Assembly: GCF_013214815.1 (NCBI RefSeq)
Contig: NZ_JABSPU010000006.1
Location: forward strand, 1-64,000
Reading direction: 5' to 3'
DNA: 64,000 nucleotides
Source of the DNA: Gilvibacter sp.
GTDB lineage: Bacteria; Bacteroidota; Bacteroidia; Flavobacteriales; Flavobacteriaceae
Shown here: one piece after another, positions 10,177 to 18,879 of the stretch
Position numbering within the stretch: position 1 is the stretch's first letter
Layout of the letters: every line of letters begins with the position of its first letter
Notes under the pieces: model-generated
What the model was told of the DNA's origin: nothing
Seen by the model: the letters and a program-made list of their open reading frames with translations, nothing else
Database searches by the model: none
Translations under genes and position numbers: made by a program

Positions 10177-10946
10177 TTCAGCGGCTTTTTGCAATAGGGG
10201 ATAAGCTCTCCCCAAGCAAGACTGTATTTGTCTGACAGTTCTTTACCGATCTTCTGCGTATAATCTACCGCATCAACTTCAAAGCCAACAGCAGCGAGTT
10301 TATCAAAATAATCTCGACCATAGACACGTACGTGGTCGTATTGACCAAAGATGCGGGTGCGTTCCTCCTTGTCGGTGATGGTTGGATCTTCAAAGGTCTC
10401 CTCGCGGTTTAAATCCTGAGGAATTTGAAAAATACCCCAGCCCCCTGGGCGCAATACGCGATAAAGTTCCTGCATGGCCTTAGCGTCATCGGGGATGTGT
10501 TCCAAAACGTGATTGCATAGAATTACATCAAAACTGTTGTCTTCAAAGGGCAAATCACAGATATCGGCTTTTACATCGGCAATGGGAGAATTCAGATCCG
10601 TGGTTACATAATCCAAATGCTGCATCTTTTTAAAGCGCTTGTAAAAGGCTTGCTCCGGAGCAAAGTGCAACAGTTTTAGAGGTTCGCTAAAGAAGTTCGT
10701 TTCGTTCTTTAAAAACAACCACAGTAAGCGGTGTCTTTCTAGAGAGAGTGTACTAGGCGATAAAACGTTCTCGCGGGTTTTGGCATAACCATAGGCCAAA
10801 AAGCTTCTAAATCCGCGGCCGTCAATAGGATCAAAATACCTATTGCCTCGCATAAAAAAGGCAAAGATCGGGCGAACCACATAGCTCAACCGAATCAGCA
10901 GCGGTCTGGGAAAAAGATTCAGAAAAAATTTAAATAGGGCTTTCAT
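10173..10946 (-). CDS. Class I SAM-dependent methyltransferase
   Basis: 'DVILCNHVLEHIPDDAKAMQELYRVLRPGGWGIFQIP' Methyltransf_11-type motif. Confidence 0.85.
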   Translation of the reverse strand: MKALFKFFLNLFPRPLLIRLSYVVRPIFAFFMRGNRYFDPIDGRGFRSFLAYGYAKTRENVLSPSTLSLERHRLLWLFLKNETNFFSEPLKLLHFAPEQAFYKRFKKMQHLDYVTTDLNSPIADVKADICDLPFEDNSFDVILCNHVLEHIPDDAKAMQELYRVLRPGGWGIFQIPQDLNREETFEDPTITDKEERTRIFGQYDHVRVYGRDYFDKLAAVGFEVDAVDYTQKIGKELSDKYSLAWGELIPYCKKPLN

Positions 10947-10949
10947 CTA

Positions 10950-11768
10950 TTAGAGCACCAAGGCTGCTGCACGGAAAGGAGTTTCTTCATCACTTTCAAT
11001 ACCCAAGGCTTGGTAAATATAGCCAAAGGTGGAGAGTAGTTCTGGTTTTCCATCCACTAAAGCAACATTGTGCTCAAAGTGAGCGCTTGGTTTACGGTCA
11101 CGAGTTAAAATGGTCCACCCGTCCTTGAGTTGCTCTATGCGATGCGTCCCAAGGTTGATCATAGGCTCAATGGCAACGGTCATTCCCTCAACGAATTTCT
11201 TTCCGCGTCCTCTGCGTCCATAATTAGGCATCTCTGGGTCCTCGTGCATGGTTCTTCCCAAGCCATGGCCCACCAATTCACGAACCACTCCGTAACCGTG
11301 TTGTTCACAATGCTGCTGAATGGCATAGCCCACATCACCAGTGCGGTTGCCTTTTTTAAACTGCGCAATACCAACGTATAGCGATTCCTTAGTCACCTTA
11401 AGCAATTGCTCCACTTCTGGCGCAATCTCTCCAACGGGAAAGGTGTAGGCGTGGTCTCCGTAAAATCCATTTTTGATAGCACCGCAATCTATAGAAATGA
11501 TGTCTCCTTCTTCATAGGGAGTATCGTTCGGGATTCCGTGTACAACTTGAGCGTTCGGGCTCATGCAAAGAGTATTCGGAAAGTCGTAGAGCCCCAAGAA
11601 TCCTGGGATGGCATCGTGATCTCTAATGAACTCTTCTGCTAATTTATCCAAGTGCAAGCTGGTCACTCCAGGCTTTACCTCTGCAGCGAGCATCCCTAAG
11701 GTTTTGGATACGATCAATGCGCTTTCGCGCATGAGTTCTATTTCTTCGGCGGTCTTTGGGATGATCAT
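10950..11768 (-). CDS. map: Type I methionyl aminopeptidase
   Basis: 'MSPNAQVVHGIPND', 'ISIDCGAIKNGFYGDHAYTF', 'VGHGLGRTMHEDPEMPNYG', 'MTVAIEPMI'. Confidence 0.95.
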   Translation of the reverse strand: MIIPKTAEEIELMRESALIVSKTLGMLAAEVKPGVTSLHLDKLAEEFIRDHDAIPGFLGLYDFPNTLCMSPNAQVVHGIPNDTPYEEGDIISIDCGAIKNGFYGDHAYTFPVGEIAPEVEQLLKVTKESLYVGIAQFKKGNRTGDVGYAIQQHCEQHGYGVVRELVGHGLGRTMHEDPEMPNYGRRGRGKKFVEGMTVAIEPMINLGTHRIEQLKDGWTILTRDRKPSAHFEHNVALVDGKPELLSTFGYIYQALGIESDEETPFRAAALVL

Positions 11769-11769
11769 A

Positions 11770-12171
11770 TTATCGTTTTAAAAAGGCGAATAAAGATTTC
11801 TTTTTTCTTGGGATAGGAGCTTGTTCTCCAATCAATTCTTGATAGATCAATCCCCAGTCCCACATACCGCCAATATTGCGGTCGTCAATAAAGAGGTCGG
11901 CATTGATCTTTCGGCTCACATCCTGAGTGAATTCTTCTTCAGGGAAACTCTGATTAATTGCGTAGAATTCCACTCCATTGGCTTTGCAAAACTCCACAGC
12001 TTCCTCCAAAGACTTGCCGTGGCGGTAGGTCCAAAGGATGAGTCTAAACCCCTTTTGCTGGAGTTTTTTCATGGTGTCAAATGCAAACAGCATCGGCTTG
12101 CCAATGCGAGGATATGCGTTCTCCACTATGGTTCCGTCAAAGTCTACCGCTATTTTTCGAGTTTCTTCCAA
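11770..12171 (-). CDS. HAD-like hydrolase (BT0820-type)
   Basis: 'IAVDFDGTIVENAYPRIG' and 'NADLFIDDRNIGGM'. Confidence 0.75.
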   Translation of the reverse strand: MEETRKIAVDFDGTIVENAYPRIGKPMLFAFDTMKKLQQKGFRLILWTYRHGKSLEEAVEFCKANGVEFYAINQSFPEEEFTQDVSRKINADLFIDDRNIGGMWDWGLIYQELIGEQAPIPRKKKSLFAFLKR

Positions 12172-12174
12172 GCT

Positions 12175-13692
12175 TTAATGAGTTAAGATATTTCCAGACA
12201 TGGCTTGTGGAATGGATACGCCCATCAAGGCAAGTACAGTAGGCGCTACATCGGCTAAAATTCCATCTGCTATGCTGGCCGGCTGATTGGTCACCCAATA
12301 TAAAGGTACTGGGTTTGTGGTATGGGCTGTGTTTGGACTGCCGTCGGGATTGATCATGGTTTCACTGTTTCCGTGATCAGCAATGATCAAAATATCGTAA
12401 TCTGCAGCCAAGGCAGCTTTTGCTATGGATTGTGTACAGCTGTCAACTACTTCACAAGCTTCTATGGCCGCGGCAAATACACCCGTATGACCAACCATGT
12501 CTGGGTTGGCAAAATTCAAGCAAATGAAGGCAGCTGTTTTATTTTGGATCTCTGGGATGATCTTATCGCGTATCTCGTAGGCGCTCATTTCTGGTTTCAG
12601 GTCATAAGTGGCTACTTTAGGAGAAGGGCAGAGAATGCGTTTTTCTCCCTTAAAAGGTTCTTCCTGTCCACCAGAGAAGAAGAAGGTTACGTGCGGATAC
12701 TTCTCAGTCTCTGCAATGCGGATCTGAGTCTTTCCGGCTTTTTCCAATACCTCACCCAAGGTATCGCTCAGGTTCTCTTTGTCGTAGATCACGCGAACGC
12801 CATTAAAGCTGTCGTCGTAATTGGTCATGGTCACGTAATGGAGCGGAATAGGTGCCATGTCGTATTCCGGGAAGGCCTGTTGACTCAAAGCTTGCGTCAA
12901 CTGACGTCCGCGGTCCGTTCTAAAATTAAAGAACAAGACCACATCACCTTCTTTAATGGTGGCAACAGGCTCACCATTTTTGGTCATGCAAATTGGCTCA
13001 ACAAATTCATCGGTGATATCTGCATCATAGCTGGCATCCATACTGGAGGCTATATCACTGCTGGCCGTTCCTTTTCCATGAACAAGCAGGTCATAGGCCT
13101 TTTTAACGCGCTCCCAACGGGTATCGCGGTCCATGGCATAATAACGTCCAATAACCGAGGCCAGTTCTCCGGTAGAATCTTTGAGGTGTTTTTTAAGTTC
13201 GATCAAAAAGCCTTTTCCGCTTTTAGGGTCTACATCACGCCCGTCGGTAAAGGCATGAACAAATACTTTAGACAAACCTTCATCTGCAGCTACATCTAAC
13301 AATCCTTTGATATGGTCAATATGGGAATGCACACCTCCATCAGAAACTAATCCTAAAAGGTGAACCGCTTTGTTTTCCTCTTTGGCGTACTGCAAGGCTT
13401 CTTGTAATACGGGCTCTTTTGCTAAGGTCCCTTCTGCAACCGCCTTGTTTATCTTGGCTAGATCTTGGTATACAATGCGCCCTGCTCCTAAGTTCATATG
13501 ACCCACTTCTGAGTTCCCCATTTGACCTTCAGGAAGACCTACATGCATCCCGTCTGTGCGTAGTTGTGCACAAGGGTATTGGTTTGCAAGACTATCTACA
13601 AAAGGAGTATTGGCCTGCGCAATGGCAGAGACATCGGGGTTTTGAGTCATACCCCAACCGTCAAGGATCATTAATAAAACCTGCTTGCTCAT
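12175..13692 (-). CDS. gpmI: 2,3-bisphosphoglycerate-independent phosphoglycerate mutase
   Basis: 'MILDGWG', 'GNSEVGHMNLGAGR', 'HAFTDGRDVDPKSG', 'IIADHGNSETM'. Confidence 0.96.
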   Translation of the reverse strand: MSKQVLLMILDGWGMTQNPDVSAIAQANTPFVDSLANQYPCAQLRTDGMHVGLPEGQMGNSEVGHMNLGAGRIVYQDLAKINKAVAEGTLAKEPVLQEALQYAKEENKAVHLLGLVSDGGVHSHIDHIKGLLDVAADEGLSKVFVHAFTDGRDVDPKSGKGFLIELKKHLKDSTGELASVIGRYYAMDRDTRWERVKKAYDLLVHGKGTASSDIASSMDASYDADITDEFVEPICMTKNGEPVATIKEGDVVLFFNFRTDRGRQLTQALSQQAFPEYDMAPIPLHYVTMTNYDDSFNGVRVIYDKENLSDTLGEVLEKAGKTQIRIAETEKYPHVTFFFSGGQEEPFKGEKRILCPSPKVATYDLKPEMSAYEIRDKIIPEIQNKTAAFICLNFANPDMVGHTGVFAAAIEACEVVDSCTQSIAKAALAADYDILIIADHGNSETMINPDGSPNTAHTTNPVPLYWVTNQPASIADGILADVAPTVLALMGVSIPQAMSGNILTH

Positions 13693-13743
13693 GGGCGATG
13701 TTTTGCTGCAAAATTACACCAAATCATCGACAATTAACAGTGC

Positions 13744-14532
13744 TTAATTAACACCTATACCTTGATCTCTATACTTTTCAATGGCAGCACGGATTTTATC
13801 CATCCGATTGTCTGGATCTGGATGTGTACTTTGGAATTCTGGAGTTCGATTGGGTCCCGCTGCTTCTTTGAGCACTTGCATCACGCCGATCATCTCTTCC
13901 GGGTCGTATCCCGATTGGATCATAAAGAGTACTCCCAATTCATCACTTTCCAGCTCGTCATCCCGGCCATTGCCCAAAAGCACGTTTTGACCAATTCCAG
14001 CCACCAGTCCGCCGGCATCTGCTCCAACCGAAGCTCCTTGAGAGACCGTCTGCCAAAATTCAGTTTCGGCTATACGTTCTGCAGAATGCCGTCCAATAAC
14101 ATGACCGATCTCGTGACCGAGTACTCCGGCCAACTGATCTTCACTGTCTAATTTGGCCAAGAGCGCGTAAGTAATAAAGATCTGCCCGCCAGGCAGTGCA
14201 AAGGCGTTTATGGTTTTGTCATCTGCTAATAAGTGGAATTCGTAGCGATAGGGAGTGTCCTTAGCAATACTACTGTTCACCAATTTCATCCCAACGCGAT
14301 CTACAAAATCTTGCAGGTCTTGGTTGGGGAAATCTCCACCGTGTTGTTGCTTGAGTTGTGGCATGGCCTGTAAACCAATCGCGATCTCTTGGTCAGAATC
14401 CATATTGATGACCTGTTCGCGTTGCGTGTACGGATTGACCACGGTATTGCTGCATCGGTTAAAATAAGCAAAGGCAACAATGGCTAAACCAAACAGTATT
14501 CTGATTTTCCAACTTCCTCCTCTTCGTAACAT
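13744..14532 (-). CDS. M48 family metallopeptidase
   Basis: 'LAGVLGHEIGHVIGRHSAER' HExxH; 'DELESDELGVLFM'. Confidence 0.9.
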   Translation of the reverse strand: MLRRGGSWKIRILFGLAIVAFAYFNRCSNTVVNPYTQREQVINMDSDQEIAIGLQAMPQLKQQHGGDFPNQDLQDFVDRVGMKLVNSSIAKDTPYRYEFHLLADDKTINAFALPGGQIFITYALLAKLDSEDQLAGVLGHEIGHVIGRHSAERIAETEFWQTVSQGASVGADAGGLVAGIGQNVLLGNGRDDELESDELGVLFMIQSGYDPEEMIGVMQVLKEAAGPNRTPEFQSTHPDPDNRMDKIRAAIEKYRDQGIGVN

Positions 14533-14574
14533 GACCTTAGAATTTAGTTGAGGTCAAAGTACAAAAATCAAAAC

Positions 14575-15321
14575 TTAAGCGTTTGGAAGTAAGTCTGGAT
14601 TAATGTCCGAAACGTTATTTTGCCAATAATCATCGATGAACTGAGCGTCCATATGTTCTACCCCAGGAACACTGATCTGTTCCAGTATCCTGTTGAAGTC
14701 GAATTTTAGATAGGTTTCCATATATTTTTGAGAAACCGGTTTATAACTAAAGTGCCAAGGTTCATACTTAAATCCTTTGCGGTTCGCATTGTCTGTATAC
14801 ACTTCAAAGAACCCAAAAGACTCACTATTGGCATCCATCCATTCTTTGAATTTACAAAAGGGTCCTTGGCCGTGGAAATGCCGTGGTTCCAGTACGCTTG
14901 ATGGTCTTGGAGATGCGTCTCCATCAATCAAATCGCAATCCGTCCCCCAATGATGTCTGGAGGTACCTGGCATGGTAGAGTATTCAATGATCTTTTTCAT
15001 TGCTGCAAGCGGAGTCATTCCGGCCTGCGTATAATTGTTGTATTTGCTGGTCCAGATCTGAGCTTGTCTGTCAAAAGAACGGAAGGCAGAGGCGACTTCA
15101 ATGGTCACTCCATCAACAGCAGCTGCGCGTTGCATACGCAAAAAGGCTTGCATGGTTTGTTTTTCCAATTTAAAACTGGAGCCCGTTAGGTGATTTTCAT
15201 TCTTACCCATCAAGCGCGCTAGGGAAACTTCATGTGTCATAAAGGGTGTATTAAATCCAGAGAGCAATGGAAGTCCCATTCCGGCGAGGAGGCTAGTCTT
15301 AATAAATTCAGTTCGCGTCAT
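14575..15321 (-). CDS. M15 family metallopeptidase (VanY-like D-alanyl-D-alanine carboxypeptidase)
   Basis: 'SAFRSFDRQAQIW', 'PGTSRHHWGTDCDL', 'FKYEPWHFSY'. Confidence 0.88.
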   Translation of the reverse strand: MTRTEFIKTSLLAGMGLPLLSGFNTPFMTHEVSLARLMGKNENHLTGSSFKLEKQTMQAFLRMQRAAAVDGVTIEVASAFRSFDRQAQIWTSKYNNYTQAGMTPLAAMKKIIEYSTMPGTSRHHWGTDCDLIDGDASPRPSSVLEPRHFHGQGPFCKFKEWMDANSESFGFFEVYTDNANRKGFKYEPWHFSYKPVSQKYMETYLKFDFNRILEQISVPGVEHMDAQFIDDYWQNNVSDINPDLLPNA

Positions 15322-15826
15322 AATCTTCTTTTAAAAGGCGATACAAATTGGCCATATGGCCGTCGTACTCAATAGGCTTTACAAAGCTCAGGCCACATTT
15401 TTCTAAAACGCGAATAGATCCGTGATTATCGCGATCTGCATGGGCGTAAATTTCGGTTAAATCAAATTCTTCAAACCCCAACTTGATGCAGGCCTTCGCA
15501 GTCTCAGTGGCAAAGCCCTGATTCCACAGCTTGCGATAGAACCTAAAACCGACTTCGGTAAGATCTTCATCAGGATGATATTTCAATCCGCAGAAACCCA
15601 TAAAGCTACCATCATCCTTGGAACAAACTGCCCAACGTCCGTAGCCATTTACTCGGTATTGATCATAGGCTTTGATGAAAGCTTCTGCCGCTGCAATACT
15701 GGCAAAAGGGACATCACCTGTGTAGCGAACCACCTCTGGGTCCAAGTTCAGGCTATAGAAGAATTTTGCATCGGAAGGCAAGAATTCTCGCAGGTAAGTG
15801 CGTTCTGTCTCTAGAATGACCTTCAT
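15308..15826 (-). CDS. GNAT family N-acetyltransferase
   Basis: 'RTYLREFLPSDAKFFYSLN', 'EVGFRFYRKLWNQGFATETAKACIKLGFE'; overlaps the downstream M15 gene by 14 nt. Confidence 0.88.
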   Translation of the reverse strand: MKVILETERTYLREFLPSDAKFFYSLNLDPEVVRYTGDVPFASIAAAEAFIKAYDQYRVNGYGRWAVCSKDDGSFMGFCGLKYHPDEDLTEVGFRFYRKLWNQGFATETAKACIKLGFEEFDLTEIYAHADRDNHGSIRVLEKCGLSFVKPIEYDGHMANLYRLLKEDYDAN

Positions 15827-15846
15827 AAAGCTAATTTACATAAATG

Positions 15847-16554
15847 TCAAAAGTAGGAGGTAATTTGCGTGTTTGTTTCGAGTTCAAGAGGATCTTGTCC
15901 TTGTCGGAACAAACGCGCAGTATGAGCACCTCGGAGTAGGATCTCTTTACCACGAACCTCCAACCAACTTCCTTCTCGGAGTCCAATGACAGGAATGTTG
16001 ACTTGGCTGTGAAATTCGTTGATGCGCGTTTGCCGAGTTTCTCCCATATGGGTGCTTCCTGCTACCGGATCCAAATAGTGCGGGTTGATATTGCACGGAA
16101 TCATTCCCAATGTTTTGAAGGAGGGCGGATAGGCAATCGGCATGTCGTTGGTGGTCTGCATATTTACTCCGCAGATATTACTACCGGCACTGGTTCCTAA
16201 ATAAGGAGTTCCAGTAAATAATTGTTCACGAAGTGCCGCCATCAGTCCGAGATCATGTAAGGCTTTGACCAAAACAAAAGTATTGCCACCCCCAGTAAAT
16301 ATTCCCTGTGCCCCCGCGATCGCTGCTTTAGGGTCGCTAAAACTGTGAATTCCTCGTACAGCAATATCCATGGATTTAAAGAACTGCTGAGCATGTGCTG
16401 TGTATGCGTCATGAGAGATGCCTCCGGGTCTTGCGTAGGGAATGAAGAGCAATTCTTCTACCTCAGAGAAAAAGGATTCCAGTGTGGGTTTTAAGTATTC
16501 CAAATAGCTTTGGCCGTGGACTGTGGAAGTACTTGCCAAGATTAGATTTTGCAA
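15847..16554 (-). CDS. pepE: Dipeptidase PepE
   Basis: 'GIFTGGGNTFVLVKALHDLGL', 'GTPYLGTSAGSNICG' (S51 family). Confidence 0.9.
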   Translation of the reverse strand: MQNLILASTSTVHGQSYLEYLKPTLESFFSEVEELLFIPYARPGGISHDAYTAHAQQFFKSMDIAVRGIHSFSDPKAAIAGAQGIFTGGGNTFVLVKALHDLGLMAALREQLFTGTPYLGTSAGSNICGVNMQTTNDMPIAYPPSFKTLGMIPCNINPHYLDPVAGSTHMGETRQTRINEFHSQVNIPVIGLREGSWLEVRGKEILLRGAHTARLFRQGQDPLELETNTQITSYF

Positions 16555-16627
16555 AATTATAATGGATTTAACATAATGTAACGACTAATTTAAGGGATAA
16601 ATTAGAGTTTGTGTCGTAATTTAGAAT

Positions 16628-17446
16628 ATGCGAAACTTCTACCTCTTATTCTTGTTTGTTTTTAGTGCCTTTACGGTATCAGCCCAAGAGATCACTCGGG
16701 TGATTGTCAAAGGAGAATTATCTGCTCCCATAGGTGAAGATCTGGAAGGAATCAGCATTTATAACCGCTCCGCCCAAGAAGGAACCATTACCGCCAAGGA
16801 CGGAACCTTTACTTTGAAAATGGCTGCCAATGACCGCATTCTCGTGACTGCTTTGCAGTTTCAATCTTTTACAGTGATCATTGATAAAGGCGTAATTGAA
16901 AACAAGAGCATTAAGATCTATTTGAATCCCAATGTGAATCAATTGGAAGAGGTTATTGTTCGTCCTTATGATTTAACGGGAAATGTTGAGGTGGATATAG
17001 GCCGCGTAAAGGTGTACGCTTTTGATACCGCATTGTCTTTTGACTATCAATCCATGGAGTTTGAATACGACTTTAAGGATGATTCCCAAAGTCGCATTCG
17101 CAATGTAGTTTCTGAGGAAGTCTCTAATTTGAATGTGATGCAATATGGCTTTACGCCCTTGGGTATTTTGCAATTCATTGGAAAGGACAGAAAGAAACGC
17201 AAGCAACAAGAGCAACTCAACAATTTGCAGTCCGATGAGCAGGTAGCCACCGTTTTGCGACAGCGCTACAACGTCTACTTTTTTGAAGAATCTTATGACA
17301 TTCCGCAACTGCGTTATGATGACTTTATTTACTTTGTGCAAGAGCAGGGCATCCCGGAGGGGTATTTAAAACCCGAAAATGAGATCCGTTTGCTCGGCTT
17401 TATCAAGCAGCAAAGCACCTTATATCTTGAACGCATTAAAGACTAA
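16628..17446 (+). CDS. Carboxypeptidase-like regulatory domain-containing secreted protein (copy 1 of tandem pair)
   Basis: Signal peptide; 'LEGISIYNRSAQEGTITAKDGTFTLKMAANDRILVTALQF...LEEVIVRPYDLTGN' CarboxypepD_reg-like domain; no beta-barrel follows. Confidence 0.75.
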   Translation: MRNFYLLFLFVFSAFTVSAQEITRVIVKGELSAPIGEDLEGISIYNRSAQEGTITAKDGTFTLKMAANDRILVTALQFQSFTVIIDKGVIENKSIKIYLNPNVNQLEEVIVRPYDLTGNVEVDIGRVKVYAFDTALSFDYQSMEFEYDFKDDSQSRIRNVVSEEVSNLNVMQYGFTPLGILQFIGKDRKKRKQQEQLNNLQSDEQVATVLRQRYNVYFFEESYDIPQLRYDDFIYFVQEQGIPEGYLKPENEIRLLGFIKQQSTLYLERIKD

Positions 17447-18203
17447 TTATCTATTCCTTCTTCTTGTCCTCACGGCCATTGTTGGTCGTGCGCAACATAT
17501 TGAACTGGAGGGAAAACTGCTCAACAACTCAGACATTGAGGGCGTTCACGTTTTAAACAAATCCAAAAGGATTAACACCATAACTGATCAGGATGGTCGT
17601 TTTGAAATTCGCGTTTCTTTAGCCGATACGCTCTATTTTTCCTCTGTGCGTTATCAACTCAAAGAGCTTGTTGTCGATGCCCAAATGATGCAGTCTGGAT
17701 ATGCAGCTGTGGTTTTAGATGATCGGGTGACAGAATTGGATGAGGTCTTTATCAAACCCGCACTAAGTGGCAACCTGCAGCAAGACGCTCAGGATATTGA
17801 GGTGGAGACTCCAATTAACTTTAATGATGTTGGGATTCCGGGCTTTATTGGAGAGCCAGAAGAGAAGATCGTTCCGATCATCACAGGAATTGGAACCATC
17901 ACCACCGTTGATTTAGAAGTGTTGTATAAGCACATGAGTGGCTATTATAAAAAGCTTCGGATAAAGCGCAAGTGGGAGCATCAGAATCAAGTGGTCTCCC
18001 AGATTTTGGCCTTGTATTCTGCGGAATTTTTCAAGGAGTCCTACGGGTTGCCGCAAGAACGGATCTATGACTTTTTGCTCTTTTGTATTGAGACCACCAG
18101 CGTGCAGCGAGACTTTGAAGTAGAGCAATACGGATTGGTGTTAAATCACTTTGAAGAACGTTCTGGGATCTATCTGGAGCGCCTGGAGGAATCAGAAGAT
18201 TAG
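17427..18203 (+). CDS. Carboxypeptidase-like regulatory domain-containing secreted protein (copy 2 of tandem pair); likely TTG start inside the 3' end of copy 1
   Basis: 'IEGVHVLNKSKRINTITDQDGRFEIRVSLADTLYFSSVRY...LDEVFIKP'; C-termini of both copies align (FFEESYDIPQ/FFKESYGLPQ; TLYLERIKD/GIYLERLEE). TTG at 17427 gives MNALKTNYLFLLLVLTAIVGRAQ, a plausible signal peptide; the ORF-track start at 17379 is further inside copy 1. Confidence 0.65.
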   Translation: MNALKTNYLFLLLVLTAIVGRAQHIELEGKLLNNSDIEGVHVLNKSKRINTITDQDGRFEIRVSLADTLYFSSVRYQLKELVVDAQMMQSGYAAVVLDDRVTELDEVFIKPALSGNLQQDAQDIEVETPINFNDVGIPGFIGEPEEKIVPIITGIGTITTVDLEVLYKHMSGYYKKLRIKRKWEHQNQVVSQILALYSAEFFKESYGLPQERIYDFLLFCIETTSVQRDFEVEQYGLVLNHFEERSGIYLERLEESED

Positions 18204-18281
18204 TATAAAAGTTGTAACGAAGGATGTTATATTTGCGTCCAATGATGAAGATTTTGGCCTAGTTGTTGCCAAATTAAAGCT

Positions 18282-18788
18282 ATGAAAAGAATCGTATTGT
18301 TATTAACCGTTTTGTGTGCCCCGCTGTTTTTGGCGAATTCTTCGGCACATAAATTCTACGTGAGTATTACTAAGATCGAATATGTGCAAGATCAGCAGAG
18401 TTTGCAGATCATTACCAAGATCTTTATCGATGATTTTGAAGATGTTTTGCAAGAACGATACGATCCAGATCTGATCTTAGACAGCACTAACGACGATAAA
18501 ACCGTAGACCTTTACATAGAAAAATACCTCTTGAAGAAACTGGAAATCAAGGCCAATGGAGCTAAAGTAACTCCTCGATATCTCGGAAGAGAGTACGATA
18601 TCGAAACGCTGGTCTGTTATCTAGAAGTCACTGGTATCAAGGAGCTTAAGTCCTTGGAAGTGACTAATGATTTTCTGTTCGAGTTATTTCCTGAACAGCA
18701 AAATATTGTTCATGTAAAAAAGGATGACAAACGACGAAGCATGATTCTGCTAAAGGACGAGTCGACAGACATGTTAAAGTTTAATTAA
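18282..18788 (+). CDS. DUF6702 family protein
   Basis: 'HKFYVSITKIEYVQDQQSLQIITKIFIDDFEDVL' resembles flavobacterial DUF6702 proteins; signal peptide. Confidence 0.7.
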   Translation: MKRIVLLLTVLCAPLFLANSSAHKFYVSITKIEYVQDQQSLQIITKIFIDDFEDVLQERYDPDLILDSTNDDKTVDLYIEKYLLKKLEIKANGAKVTPRYLGREYDIETLVCYLEVTGIKELKSLEVTNDFLFELFPEQQNIVHVKKDDKRRSMILLKDESTDMLKFN

Positions 18789-18879
18789 ACCCCTGTAAAA
18801 TCAAGCCTTAAAGAGCTATTTTTAAGGCCCTTAAAAGGCAACTAATAATCACAATAATCTCAAACAAAACCCAGAACTG

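Noticed and set aside
12322-13299. 325-aa ORF on + strand
   Set aside because: Fully antisense to the well-supported gpmI; low-complexity translation without recognisable domain; typical shadow ORF.
10950-13692. map-HAD-gpmI cluster as a novel system
   Set aside because: Ordinary housekeeping genes; tight spacing alone is not evidence of a shared function.
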